DNA of 64,000 nucleotides from Vibrio lentus (GTDB lineage Bacteria; Pseudomonadota; Gammaproteobacteria; Enterobacterales; Vibrionaceae): NCBI RefSeq assembly GCF_030409755.1, contig NZ_JAUFQE010000002.1, positions 1 to 64,000 of the forward strand, read 5' to 3'. Shown piece by piece: positions 55,447 to 64,000 of this stretch (position 1 is its first letter; each line of letters starts with the position of its first letter). The notes under the pieces were generated by a model. It saw only the letters and a program-made list of their open reading frames with translations, ran no database searches and was not told where the DNA came from. The position numbers and the translations under genes were made by a program.

Positions 55447-56928
55447 ATGGTACCTGTTGTTGCTCTAGTAGGGCGTCCGAACGTAGGTAAATCTACGTTA
55501 TTTAACCGATTGACTCGAACTCGTGATGCATTGGTTGCGGATTTCCCTGGCTTAACGCGTGACCGTAAATACGGCCATGCTCATTTTAGTGAGCATGACT
55601 TTATTGTTATCGACACTGGTGGTATCGACGGTACCGAAGAAGGTGTTGAAACTAAAATGGCTGAACAGTCGCTAGCGGCGATTGATGAAGCTGATGTCGT
55701 TCTGTTTATGGTAGATGGCCGTGCTGGTCTAACACCTTCAGATGTGGCTATTGCTAAGCACCTTCGCCAACTAGAAAAGCCTTCAATGCTCGTAGTAAAC
55801 AAGGTTGATGGTATCGACCCTGATGCTGCAAGTGCTGACTTCTGGCAGTTAGGCGTTGAAGATATGTATCAAATCGCAGCGGCACACGGTCGTGGTGTAA
55901 CCGCACTGATTGACCTTGCACTTAACCCATTCGCTGAAGCTTTAAAAGCTGAGAATGGTGAAGTAAGCGATTTGACTGAGTTTGAAGACGAAGAAGAAGA
56001 GCAAGTTGATTTCACTGAAGAAGAAGCGGAAGAAGAATTCCAGCGTCTTCAAGATCAACCAATCAAGCTAGCAATCATTGGTCGTCCGAACGTAGGTAAA
56101 TCAACACTAACTAACCGTATTCTTGGTGAAGAACGTGTTGTTGTTTACGATATGCCAGGTACGACTCGTGACTCTATCTACATTCCAATGCAGCGTGATG
56201 AGCGTGAATACGTTCTGATTGATACTGCGGGTGTTCGTCGTCGTAAGAACATCAATGAAACGGTAGAGAAGTTCTCTGTAGTTAAAACACTGAAAGCGAT
56301 TGAAGACGCTAACGTTGTGTTATTGCTGATTGATGCTCGCGAGAATATCTCGGATCAAGATTTAAGCTTGTTAGGCTTTGCGTTGAATGCTGGTCGTTCA
56401 ATCGTGATTGCAGTAAACAAGTGGGATGGTCTAGACAGCGATGTAAAAGAACACGTTAAGAAAGAACTAGACCGCCGTTTAGGTTTCGTTGATTTCGCAC
56501 GTATTCACTTTATTTCTGCACTTCATGGCACAGGTGTTGGTCACTTGTTTGAATCTGTTCAAGAAGCTTACAAGTCAGCGACAACACGTGTTGGTACTTC
56601 TGTTCTGACTCGTATCATGAAAATGGCAACGGATGATCACCAACCGCCTATGGTTCGTGGCCGTCGTGTGAAACTTAAATACGCGCACGCTGGTGGCTAT
56701 AACCCACCTATTATCGTTATCCACGGTAACCAAGTTCGTAACTTGCCAGATTCGTACAAACGATTCCTAATGAACTACTACCGTCGTTCGCTAGAGATCA
56801 TGGGTACACCGATTCGCATTCAATTCCAGAACAGCGAAAACCCGTTTGAAGCGAAAACAAACAAGCTAACGATTTCTCAGGAACGCAAACGTAAACGTAT
56901 GATGAGCATGATGAAAGGCCGTAAATAA
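55447..56928 (+). CDS. der: ribosome biogenesis GTPase Der (EngA)
   Basis: Essential GTPase for 50S assembly with two tandem G domains. GRPNVGKST occurs at about residues 8 and 217, with DTGG and DTAG switch motifs and NKVD/NKWD. A KH-like C-terminal domain follows. The 493 residues (490 in E. coli) include an acidic linker (about 175-200). A terminator follows. Confidence 0.98.
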   Translation: MVPVVALVGRPNVGKSTLFNRLTRTRDALVADFPGLTRDRKYGHAHFSEHDFIVIDTGGIDGTEEGVETKMAEQSLAAIDEADVVLFMVDGRAGLTPSDVAIAKHLRQLEKPSMLVVNKVDGIDPDAASADFWQLGVEDMYQIAAAHGRGVTALIDLALNPFAEALKAENGEVSDLTEFEDEEEEQVDFTEEEAEEEFQRLQDQPIKLAIIGRPNVGKSTLTNRILGEERVVVYDMPGTTRDSIYIPMQRDEREYVLIDTAGVRRRKNINETVEKFSVVKTLKAIEDANVVLLLIDARENISDQDLSLLGFALNAGRSIVIAVNKWDGLDSDVKEHVKKELDRRLGFVDFARIHFISALHGTGVGHLFESVQEAYKSATTRVGTSVLTRIMKMATDDHQPPMVRGRRVKLKYAHAGGYNPPIIVIHGNQVRNLPDSYKRFLMNYYRRSLEIMGTPIRIQFQNSENPFEAKTNKLTISQERKRKRMMSMMKGRK

Positions 56929-56946
56929 CCCTTTCTAATCGATTTG

Positions 56947-56976
56947 ATACCCGAGCCTGTCTCGGGTATTTTTTTA
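56947..56976 (+). terminator. der terminator
   Basis: atacccgag (56947-56955) pairs with ctcgggtat (56961-56969), then a run of T. Confidence 0.92.
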
Positions 56977-57061
56977 AGCAAAATTTACGTTAAGCCATAG
57001 CCTCACATTCTCACATCATTATGGGTTAGCGAATTAGACTCGATTTCAAAAGAAGAACAAT

Positions 57062-57964
57062 ATGAGCACTAGCGATTTGATTACATCTGCACAAGCAATC
57101 ACACCAACCATCACTCAATTCTGTCATCAGGCTTGGCAGCTCAATGCCAAAGCGCTATATGTTGAAAGCGATAACAGTAAAACCTACTTGATCACTGATG
57201 TGACGCCTTTTCATCCTGTTAGTTATATTTGGCCAGATCACCCTGCAGACCAAGGTTTTGTCAGCGTAAATGGTGAACAGTATATTGTTGAAGATTGCCT
57301 TGTTGGTGCAATAGAACAATCTACTGGAAAGCTTCATATCGCAGCAGATATTCCTGTTAAGCGTGATACGGAAGGGTGGGCGTTTGTGGTTGTTCACCAA
57401 CTACCGGCATCAGCTTCTACGATTAATATTGGCGATGAAGTTGAGTTGTCGGTTGATAAAGAATACCAAGCAAGCTTGAGCCGTGGGCATAGTGCTGGTC
57501 ATATCGCTTTCTTAGCGTTGAATAAAGTACTGGCTGAGAGTTACTGGCGCAAAGATGCGGACAGAAAAGATCCGCTTGGCAGTTACGACTTCAATAGCTA
57601 CGCGCAAGTCACCAGCTTTGTGACCCCAGAGTTGTGTACCGACAAGTATCGTTTGGGCAAAACCTTGAAGAAACGCGGCTTGAACGTCGCAGACATGCTA
57701 GCAAACCTTGATGGCATTGAAGCCGACATCAATCAAATGATGGCAGGCTGGCTAGCAGAGCCGACGCCAGTCGCGATGAGACTGGAAGGCGAGGCATTAA
57801 CAGACTCTCGTTACTGGGAATGGCAGCTCAATGCAGACACTCTCGTGTCTATTCCGTGTGGTGGTACTCACATTGATAATACGTCAGAGCTTAAAGCATT
57901 ATCGGTTAAGTTAACCCAGTTAGATGACCAGAATATTGAAATGCTGACGCATGTAATTCGATGA
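57062..57964 (+). CDS. AlaX-like alanyl-tRNA editing domain protein
   Basis: A free-standing relative of the alanyl-tRNA synthetase editing domain, 300 residues. The two metal-binding motifs are recognisable: H-x3-H in SRGHSAGHIAFLAL (about residues 143-147) and C-x3-H in SIPCGGTHIDNTSEL (about 272-276). Known AlaX proteins hydrolyse mischarged Ser- or Gly-tRNA(Ala). The N-terminal 100 residues form a beta-rich domain as in the synthetase. That it edits tRNA here is inferred; a role on another substrate is possible. Confidence 0.85.
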   Translation: MSTSDLITSAQAITPTITQFCHQAWQLNAKALYVESDNSKTYLITDVTPFHPVSYIWPDHPADQGFVSVNGEQYIVEDCLVGAIEQSTGKLHIAADIPVKRDTEGWAFVVVHQLPASASTINIGDEVELSVDKEYQASLSRGHSAGHIAFLALNKVLAESYWRKDADRKDPLGSYDFNSYAQVTSFVTPELCTDKYRLGKTLKKRGLNVADMLANLDGIEADINQMMAGWLAEPTPVAMRLEGEALTDSRYWEWQLNADTLVSIPCGGTHIDNTSELKALSVKLTQLDDQNIEMLTHVIR

Positions 57965-58253
57965 TTTAGACTATAGATCGAAATAGCTTGTGCTGTTTAT
58001 TTTGTTTTTATATGTTACTTTTGATATAAATGACTATTTAAAATTGAAATGCAGCACATGTAACTTATGCTTTCGGTGTGTGGTGATATAAATATTCTTT
58101 TTGGGGTAGATCGCTGATCAAAATAGATAAAGCGAAAGATCAACCTATGATCTTCGATTGTGTGTTGTGGTTATTTAGTGTGTTATTATTAACCAATAGT
58201 AAGCTTGCATAAGAACAAGCCGTACCTAATTACACAATAGAAAGCTTTAGTGA

Positions 58254-59255
58254 ATGGAACAAAAATTTTTATTAGAAGGCCACCGAGCAGTCAACAGTTT
58301 GCTTCGAAAGCTTGCTCTTGGGATGGATCGTAAAGATTTAAATCATAAGATCATTCAGCTTACCGAGCAGCTTTTCGGGCAGCGTATGGCTTCAATTTTA
58401 CTGCTCAACTCAGAGTCAAAGACTTTGCACCTTGAATATGCTCCGAACCTACCTGATTTTTATAATCAGCAAATAGAAGGGGTGGGGATTGGTGTGGGAA
58501 TTGGTTCTTGTGGAGAGGCGGCGGCACTCAAGAAAGCCGTTATGGTTTCAGACATCAATAGGCACCCCAATTGGGTACCTTTCCTACCTCTGACCAATCA
58601 AGCTAATCTTCATGCGTGTTGGTCAGTACCAATCATCTCCTCACATGGACATGTTCTAGGTACCTTCGCGATTTACAGCCAGTACATCTCTGAACCCCAT
58701 GAATTCGAACTCGAAATCCTAGAGTTATTGGCTTCACTGTATTCGGTCGCATTGGAGAAATATGAGTTAGAGAATCAACTTAACTTTTTTGCTCATCATG
58801 ATTCCCTTACTCATTGTTTGAATCGCCGAGCACTGTTGAGTGAAGCTGAAAACGTACTGGCAAAGCGATGTTTTGGTGACAAGGTTATGGCGTGTCTGTT
58901 TGTCGATGTCGATAAATTCAAATCAATTAATGACACATATGGTCACAGCTTTGGTGATGGCGTATTGCTCGCTGTTGCAAAGGTTTTAGATGAAGCCACC
59001 TCGACATGTGCCAAAATTGGTCGCTATGGCGGTGATGAATTTGTGGTGTTCTCTTGTTTTGACTCTGAAGAAAGCGTTGTTAGCTTTTATCACAGCTTAG
59101 AAAGAACCTTGGAACAAGCGCTCTATATCAACGATATTCAGTTCGCAGTCAGTGTTGGGCTCTCTTATGAAAAAGATCCTGAATCATTAGAAACCTTGAT
59201 CGTACAAGCTGATAAGAACATGTACCAAATCAAGCAAGCGAAGTCTCAGCGGTAG
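58254..59255 (+). CDS. GAF-GGDEF diguanylate cyclase
   Basis: Predicted to make cyclic di-GMP from GTP. The 333 residues comprise a GAF sensor domain (about 25-165) and a GGDEF domain (about 175-330). The catalytic motif GGDEF is intact in IGRYGGDEFVVF, with the Mg-binding FVDVDKFKSINDTYGH. The product-inhibition I-site (R-x-x-D before GGDEF) is absent (STCA there). There are no membrane segments, so it is cytoplasmic. It is preceded by 289 bases of AT-rich intergenic sequence and followed by yfgJ. Confidence 0.92.
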   Translation: MEQKFLLEGHRAVNSLLRKLALGMDRKDLNHKIIQLTEQLFGQRMASILLLNSESKTLHLEYAPNLPDFYNQQIEGVGIGVGIGSCGEAAALKKAVMVSDINRHPNWVPFLPLTNQANLHACWSVPIISSHGHVLGTFAIYSQYISEPHEFELEILELLASLYSVALEKYELENQLNFFAHHDSLTHCLNRRALLSEAENVLAKRCFGDKVMACLFVDVDKFKSINDTYGHSFGDGVLLAVAKVLDEATSTCAKIGRYGGDEFVVFSCFDSEESVVSFYHSLERTLEQALYINDIQFAVSVGLSYEKDPESLETLIVQADKNMYQIKQAKSQR

Positions 59256-59291
59256 TAGATTGTAAAAATAGTAGTGAATTAGGAAATACTA

Positions 59292-59519
59292 ATGAGTGAA
59301 AATATCTGCCCTAAGTGCCAGTCTGAGCTAGCTTGGGATGGCAAGTATCACTGTGAAAGTTGTCAGGCTCACTTTACTAAAGTTGGATTTTGCCCTGAGT
59401 GCAGCAGCCAACTTGAGAAGCTTCAAGCCTGTGGTGCAGCGAGCTATTTTTGTAATGGCGATTGCAACGAGTTGAAGTCTAAGTCGAGAGTGAAATTCGA
59501 ATTCCAACCAGCGGAATAG
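59292..59519 (+). CDS. yfgJ: zinc-ribbon protein YfgJ
   Basis: A 75-residue protein (71 in E. coli) with paired CxxC motifs CPKCQSELAW, CESCQAHF, CPECSSQL and C-x-x-x-C near the end (CNGDCNEL). Its function is unknown. Its place between der and xseA is conserved with E. coli, here with two genes inserted. A terminator follows. Confidence 0.92.
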   Translation: MSENICPKCQSELAWDGKYHCESCQAHFTKVGFCPECSSQLEKLQACGAASYFCNGDCNELKSKSRVKFEFQPAE

Positions 59520-59564
59520 CCTTAAATTATTTGGTTTGAACGACAATCGGTGATGTTATACCAG

Positions 59565-59595
59565 AGACTCAATACTAAAGTGTTGGGTCTTTTTT
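59565..59595 (+). terminator. yfgJ terminator
   Basis: agactcaatac (59565-59575) pairs with gtgttgggtct (59580-59590) with two G-T pairs, then ttttt. Confidence 0.7.
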
Positions 59596-59608
59596 GTATC
59601 TGATGAAA

Positions 59609-60955
59609 CTAAAGCTCACTCTTCGCGACTCTTGTTGTCACTTGCGATTCAATTACACCATCTTCAACTTGGGTGGTGATCACTTCGCCTACTTCGACGT
59701 CATTAATCGATGACACAGTCTTGCTCGATGCAGAATGGGTAATGCTGTAACCACGCTTTAGAGTTGACAGCGGGCTCACTGTTTCTAGCTTCTCTGCAGC
59801 CATGGCTAGCTGGTGGCGAGTCGTTAGTAATGTCTTGTCCATTGTATCCAACAGCTTTTGCTCTGAACGTTGCAGATGCAGTTTTTGTTCGCCAAGGCGT
59901 TTCACTGGCGAGTTCAACTGAAGCTGGTGCTGCTTACGTTCAACACGTTGTGCATGCTGCTTTAAGTATTGAGTCATACCACGACGCAAACGCATGTCTA
60001 GGTCATCAAGCTGCTGACTCTGCTTTTGCAGTTGGTAGCTCGGGTGTTGTTTCTCTAAGCGGTATTTCAACGTTTGAGTTGATTGTGCTTGTTTGATTAA
60101 CACATGACGAATCGCACTCACCAAACGAGCACGTTTAGACGCGAAAGCTTGTTCTTTATGGCTGTTATCGCGGCTAACCAATTCAGCGGCTGCTGATGGT
60201 GTTGGAGCACGCATATCTGCGACGAAATCAGCGATAGTGACGTCAACTTCGTGGCCAACGGCGCTGATAATCGGGATCTGGCTTGCTGCAATAGTGCGAG
60301 CAACGATCTCGTTATTGAAACACCATAAGTCCTCTAATGAACCGCCGCCACGACCCACGATCAATACATCACATTCGTTGCGCTCATTGGCACGTCCAAT
60401 CGCTTGAGCGATCTGAATCGAAGCTCCTTCACCTTGCACCATGGTCGGATACACGATGACTGGCAATGAAGGATCGCGCCTTTTCAGTACATCGAGAATA
60501 TCGAAGAGGGCTGCGCCTGTTTTAGAGGTGATGACACCAACGCATTTAGGATGTTCTGGAAGAATTTGTTTACTCGATTGAGCAAATAAGCCTTCCGCCG
60601 CCAAGTTCATCTTAAGTTTTTCAAATTCTTGCTGAAGCTTGCCATCGCCTTCTGGCTGCATGCTTTCGATGATGAGTTGATAGTCACCACGCGGCTCATA
60701 AAGAGACAGACGAGCTTTGACTAAAACTTGATTACCGTTCTGGGGTTTAAAAGTAACACGACGGTTATTGCCACGAAACATAGCGCACTTAACCTGAGCG
60801 CGAGAGTCTTTAAGCGTGAGGTACCAGTGACCAGATACAGGTGCAGAGAAGTTTGAGATTTCACCAACGAGCCAGACTATTCCCATTTCGTTTTCTAATA
60901 GGAGACGAACCTCTGAGTTGAGGCGAGAAACAGTAAAGATGTTTGGATTAGTCAT
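59609..60955 (-). CDS. xseA: exodeoxyribonuclease VII large subunit XseA
   Basis: Large subunit of the single-strand DNA nuclease ExoVII. The 448 residues (456 in E. coli) begin with the OB fold (VWLVGEISNFSAPVSGHWYLTLKD), then the catalytic domain with RGGGSLEDLWCFN and SAVGHEVDVTIADFVADMRAPTPS split over residues about 200-265, and a long coiled coil rich in Gln and Arg (about 280-380). It is divergent from guaB. Confidence 0.97.
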   Translation of the reverse strand: MTNPNIFTVSRLNSEVRLLLENEMGIVWLVGEISNFSAPVSGHWYLTLKDSRAQVKCAMFRGNNRRVTFKPQNGNQVLVKARLSLYEPRGDYQLIIESMQPEGDGKLQQEFEKLKMNLAAEGLFAQSSKQILPEHPKCVGVITSKTGAALFDILDVLKRRDPSLPVIVYPTMVQGEGASIQIAQAIGRANERNECDVLIVGRGGGSLEDLWCFNNEIVARTIAASQIPIISAVGHEVDVTIADFVADMRAPTPSAAAELVSRDNSHKEQAFASKRARLVSAIRHVLIKQAQSTQTLKYRLEKQHPSYQLQKQSQQLDDLDMRLRRGMTQYLKQHAQRVERKQHQLQLNSPVKRLGEQKLHLQRSEQKLLDTMDKTLLTTRHQLAMAAEKLETVSPLSTLKRGYSITHSASSKTVSSINDVEVGEVITTQVEDGVIESQVTTRVAKSEL

Positions 60956-61101
60956 AGAAGCACTATCTTTCCTTGAAGGAAGGTCTTTCTTGGAATCTCA
61001 CAGGGCGTGAGTATGGAAGATAGCGGCAATATAATACATAGCAAGGGGGTAAATGCAAATTAAAAATACAAAAATGTGTAGCCAAGCGATTTCGTTGGCC
61101 G

Positions 61102-61115
61102 TATAATCCGTCCGC
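61102..61115 (+). promoter_or_regulatory. putative guaB promoter -10 with GC-rich discriminator
   Basis: TATAAT at 61102-61107 is followed by ccgtccgc, a GC-rich discriminator typical of promoters turned down by ppGpp. No good -35 is seen. It is about 117 bases before the guaB ATG. Confidence 0.45.
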
Positions 61116-61224
61116 AATATCTAATCCAAATGCAGTTTGATTTTCCTTAATTGGCTGCCCTCATTAGGCGAAACGATGAGATTGGATTGTTTCTTTTTAC
61201 TCCTATTATTGTGAGATATTGCAA

Positions 61225-62688
61225 ATGCTAAGAATTGCCAAAGAAGCGCTGACATTCGACGACGTACTGCTAGTGCCAGCACACTCCACCGTTCTCCCTA
61301 ATACAGCTGATCTTCGCACTCAGCTGACGAAGAATATTTCCCTAAACATCCCAATGATCTCTGCATCGATGGATACTGTGACAGAAGCTCGCCTAGCGAT
61401 TGCACTGGCACAAGAAGGCGGAATAGGCTTCATTCATAAGAACATGTCTATTGAACAGCAAGCTGAAATGGTTCGCCAGGTTAAAATTTACGAAGCAGGT
61501 GTGGTTTCTCACCCTGTTACTGTAAACCCTGACGCGACAATCGCTGATGTTGTAGCTCTTACTCAAAAACACGGCTTCGCCGGTTTCCCTGTTGTTACTG
61601 AAACAAACGAACTTGTTGGTATTATTACTGGCCGTGACGTTCGCTTTGTGACTGACCTTTCTAAGAAAGTTGACGTAGTAATGACACCTAAAGCTCGCCT
61701 TGCTTCTGTTAAAGAAGGTGCTACTCGTGAAGAAGTTCAAGAGAAAATGCACGAAGCGCGCGTTGAAAAAGTTCTTGTTGTAAATGATGACTTCCAACTA
61801 ACGGGAATGATCACTGCAAAAGATTTCCACAAAGCAGAACGTAAACCAAACGCTTGTAAAGATGAGCGCGGCAGCCTACGTGTAGGTGCAGCTGTTGGTG
61901 CTGGTGCTGGTAACGAAGAGCGCGTTGCTGCTCTAGTTGAAGCTGGTGTAGACGTTCTACTTATCGACTCTTCACACGGTCACTCTGAAGGCGTACTTAA
62001 CCGTATCCGCGAAACTCGCGCTGCATACCCTGATCTACAAATCATCGGTGGTAACGTAGCAACTGGCGCTGGCGCTCGTGCTCTTATCGAAGCCGGTGTT
62101 AGTGCAGTTAAAGTGGGTATCGGCCCTGGTTCAATCTGTACGACTCGTATCGTTACTGGTGTTGGTGTTCCTCAAGTAACAGCAATCGCAGACGCAGCTG
62201 AAGTAGCAAATGAATACGGTATCCCAGTAATCGCAGATGGCGGCATTCGCTTCTCTGGCGATATCTGTAAAGCTATCGTTGCTGGCGCATCTTGTGTGAT
62301 GGTTGGTTCAATGTTCGCTGGTACTGAAGAAGCACCGGGTGAAGTTATCCTTTACAACGGTCGTTCTTACAAGTCTTACCGTGGTATGGGTTCTCTTGGC
62401 GCTATGTCTCAAGGTTCTTCTGACCGTTACTTCCAATCTGACAACGCTGCAGACAAGCTTGTTCCAGAAGGTATTGAAGGTCGTATCGCATACAAAGGTC
62501 GTCTAAAAGAGATCGTTCACCAACAGATGGGCGGTCTACGCTCAAGCATGGGCCTAACGGGTTCTGCAACTGTTGAAGACATGCGTACTAAAGCTGAGTT
62601 TGTTCGTATCTCTGGTGCGGGCATGAAAGAATCTCACGTACACGATGTTCAAATCACGAAAGAAGCACCTAACTACCGTTTAGGTTAA
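61225..62688 (+). CDS. guaB: inosine-5'-monophosphate dehydrogenase GuaB
   Basis: Oxidises IMP to XMP, the first committed step to GMP. The start at 61225 ([16 protein letters not shown]) matches E. coli; the TTG at 61219 is in frame but less likely. The 487 residues (488 in E. coli) have two CBS domains (about 93-205), the catalytic cysteine in [13 protein letters not shown] and the flap RYFQSDN. guaA follows after 202 bases with a terminator-like hairpin and a PurR-like site between. Confidence 0.98.
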   Translation: MLRIAKEALTFDDVLLVPAHSTVLPNTADLRTQLTKNISLNIPMISASMDTVTEARLAIALAQEGGIGFIHKNMSIEQQAEMVRQVKIYEAGVVSHPVTVNPDATIADVVALTQKHGFAGFPVVTETNELVGIITGRDVRFVTDLSKKVDVVMTPKARLASVKEGATREEVQEKMHEARVEKVLVVNDDFQLTGMITAKDFHKAERKPNACKDERGSLRVGAAVGAGAGNEERVAALVEAGVDVLLIDSSHGHSEGVLNRIRETRAAYPDLQIIGGNVATGAGARALIEAGVSAVKVGIGPGSICTTRIVTGVGVPQVTAIADAAEVANEYGIPVIADGGIRFSGDICKAIVAGASCVMVGSMFAGTEEAPGEVILYNGRSYKSYRGMGSLGAMSQGSSDRYFQSDNAADKLVPEGIEGRIAYKGRLKEIVHQQMGGLRSSMGLTGSATVEDMRTKAEFVRISGAGMKESHVHDVQITKEAPNYRLG

Positions 62689-62710
62689 TAATACGTCCAA
62701 ACGTTTGAAT

Positions 62711-62740
62711 AATGTGCTGATTTAGTCGGCACATTCTTTT
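62711..62740 (+). terminator. guaB terminator
   Basis: aatgtgctga (62711-62720) pairs with tcggcacatt (62726-62735), one G-T pair, then ctttt. Confidence 0.7.
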
Positions 62741-62800
62741 ATCTACCGTCTGTTTTGTTAAAAGTCCGATTTTCTCAAAACACGTGGTTAAAGATATCTA

Positions 62801-62816
62801 ACGAAAACGTTTGCTT
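62801..62816. promoter_or_regulatory. putative PurR operator before guaA
   Basis: acgaaaacgtttgctt matches the PurR consensus ACGCAAACGTTTGCGT at 13 of 16 positions, with an intact AAACGTTTGC core. It lies 75 bases before the guaA ATG. Confidence 0.65.
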
Positions 62817-62890
62817 TATTTCTTGAAGAGTTAATCAGAGGTGAGTAAACTCGCCTCCGTTTTATCACATAGCCAATAAGACTGCTTACA

Positions 62891-64000
62891 ATGACTAAAA
62901 ATATTCATGACCAACGTATTCTAATTCTGGACTTCGGTTCTCAATACACACAGCTAGTAGCTCGTCGTATTCGTGAGATCGGTGTTTACTGTGAACTTTG
63001 GAGCTGGGACGTAGAAGAAGCGGATATTCGTGAATTCAATCCAGACGGTATCATCCTATCTGGTGGCCCTGAAAGTGTAACGGAAGAGAATTCTCCACGT
63101 GCACCTCAGTACGTATTTGATTCAGGTGTGCCTGTATTCGGTATCTGCTACGGCATGCAAACTATGGCTGAGCAACTTGGCGGTAAAGTAGCAACGTCTA
63201 CTGAGCGCGAGTTCGGCTACGCTGCTGTACAAGTGACTGGCGAATCTGCACTTTTCGCTGACCTTGAGTCTACTCAAGATGTTTGGATGAGCCACGGTGA
63301 TAAAGTGGTTGAGATCCCTGCTGATTTCACAAAGATCGCTGAAACTGACACTTGCCCATACGCTGCAATGGCAAACGAAGAGAAGAAGTACTACGGCGTA
63401 CAATTCCACCCAGAAGTAACGCACACTAAAAACGGCCTAAAAATGCTTGAGAACTTCGTTCTTAACGCGTGTGGTTGTGAAGGTCTGTGGACTTCAGCGT
63501 CTATCATTGAAGATGCAGTTGCACGTATTAAAGAGCAAGTAGGTGACGACGAAGTTATCCTTGGTCTTTCTGGTGGTGTTGATTCATCAGTAGTCGCTAT
63601 GCTTGCTCACCGCGCTATCGGCGACAAACTAACATGTGTATTTGTTGATAACGGTCTTCTTCGTTTAAACGAAGGCGAGCAGGTTATGGACATGTTTGGT
63701 GACCAATTCGGCCTTAACATCATTAAAGTTGATGCTGAAGAACGTTTCCTTAACGCTCTGGAAGGCGAAGCTGAACCAGAAGCTAAGCGTAAGATCATCG
63801 GTCACGTATTCGTAGATATCTTCGACGAAGAGTCTAAGAAACTGAAGAATGCTAAATGGCTTGCTCAGGGTACTATCTACCCAGACGTAATCGAGTCTGC
63901 AGCATCTAAGACAGGTAAAGCACACGTAATCAAATCTCACCACAACGTTGGTGGCCTTCCTGATGATATGGAAATGGGCCTTGTTGAGCCTCTACGTGAG
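62891..64000 (+). CDS. guaA: GMP synthase GuaA (partial, runs off the window)
   Basis: Converts XMP to GMP with glutamine and ATP. The first 370 codons are present of roughly 525. The glutaminase domain shows the catalytic cysteine in [16 protein letters not shown] (about residue 84) and the histidine in [11 protein letters not shown]; the ATP pyrophosphatase domain starts with the PP-loop [11 protein letters not shown] (about 230). It completes the GMP branch with guaB. Confidence 0.98.
   Translation, partial: MTKNIHDQRILILDFGSQYTQLVARRIREIGVYCELWSWDVEEADIREFNPDGIILSGGPESVTEENSPRAPQYVFDSGVPVFGICYGMQTMAEQLGGKVATSTEREFGYAAVQVTGESALFADLESTQDVWMSHGDKVVEIPADFTKIAETDTCPYAAMANEEKKYYGVQFHPEVTHTKNGLKMLENFVLNACGCEGLWTSASIIEDAVARIKEQVGDDEVILGLSGGVDSSVVAMLAHRAIGDKLTCVFVDNGLLRLNEGEQVMDMFGDQFGLNIIKVDAEERFLNALEGEAEPEAKRKIIGHVFVDIFDEESKKLKNAKWLAQGTIYPDVIESAASKTGKAHVIKSHHNVGGLPDDMEMGLVEPLRE

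Noticed and set aside
63122..63943. Minus-strand frames opposite guaA
   Set aside because: guaA reads open from 62891 to the window end with all family motifs; the opposite frames are shadows.

Overview
The window is chromosomal DNA of a marine gammaproteobacterium, almost certainly a Vibrio (Vibrionaceae). The 16S sequence, the rRNA operon layout, an OxyR with the two redox cysteines next to a 2-Cys peroxiredoxin, and the gene order suhB-trmJ-isc-pepB-ndk-rlmN-rodZ-ispG-hisS-yfgM-bamB-der-yfgJ-xseA-guaBA all fit. Species level is not claimed, though the sequence would suit the Splendidus group. No transposase, integrase, prophage gene or CRISPR array is visible.

Layout. (1) 1-5.9 kb: an rRNA operon on the + strand (leader with boxA, 16S, tRNA-Ala(GGC), 23S, 5S, tRNA-Asp, tRNA-Trp), closed by a strong terminator and, 130 bases on, a diverged copy of it. 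(2) 6.1-10.4 kb: mepA, a small unknown gene, then yfhL, trhP and rdgC on the - strand. (3) 10.6-23.1 kb: a phosphate block: phoB-phoR-pstS, ppx and ppk on the - strand, then pstC-pstA-pstB-phoU. Pho-box-like repeats with 11-bp spacing precede phoB and pstC. (4) 23.1-28.2 kb: two small outer-membrane barrel proteins, a LysR regulator, cutC, and a divergent peroxiredoxin/oxyR pair. (5) 28.2-31.7 kb: an AT-rich accessory segment holding one long secreted-protein gene split into two frames at a 7-bp tandem repeat, preceded by a perfect 21-bp inverted repeat. (6) 31.7-38.1 kb: a CBS protein, then queA, tgt, yajC, secD, secF. (7) 38.3-48.0 kb: suhB, trmJ, the isc operon (iscR frameshifted in an A8 run), pepB, ndk. 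(8) 48.0-60.9 kb: a patch of short palindromic repeats, rlmN, rodZ, ispG, hisS, yfgM, bamB, der, an AlaX-like protein, a GAF-GGDEF protein, yfgJ and xseA. (9) 61.2 kb to the end: guaB and guaA, the latter running off the window.

How the parts work together. The phosphate block holds the sensor (PhoR, with PhoU and the Pst transporter), the regulator (PhoB), uptake (PstSCAB) and polyphosphate storage and breakdown (Ppk, Ppx). The isc operon supplies Fe-S clusters, and several likely clients lie nearby (YfhL, TrhP, RlmN, IspG). SuhB, besides being a phosphatase, acts in rRNA antitermination at boxA, and boxA elements are present in the rRNA operon. RNA modification and editing genes are frequent (trhP, queA, tgt, trmJ, rlmN, AlaX-like). 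SecDF-YajC, YfgM and BamB serve envelope protein export.

Most notable observations. The 970-codon reading frame at 28.7-31.6 kb is out of frame by exactly one 7-bp repeat unit, so copy-number slippage could switch it. Its C-terminus loosely resembles Tc-toxin A subunits. iscR is interrupted by one extra A in a homopolymer. PstC and PstA carry very large periplasmic insertions.
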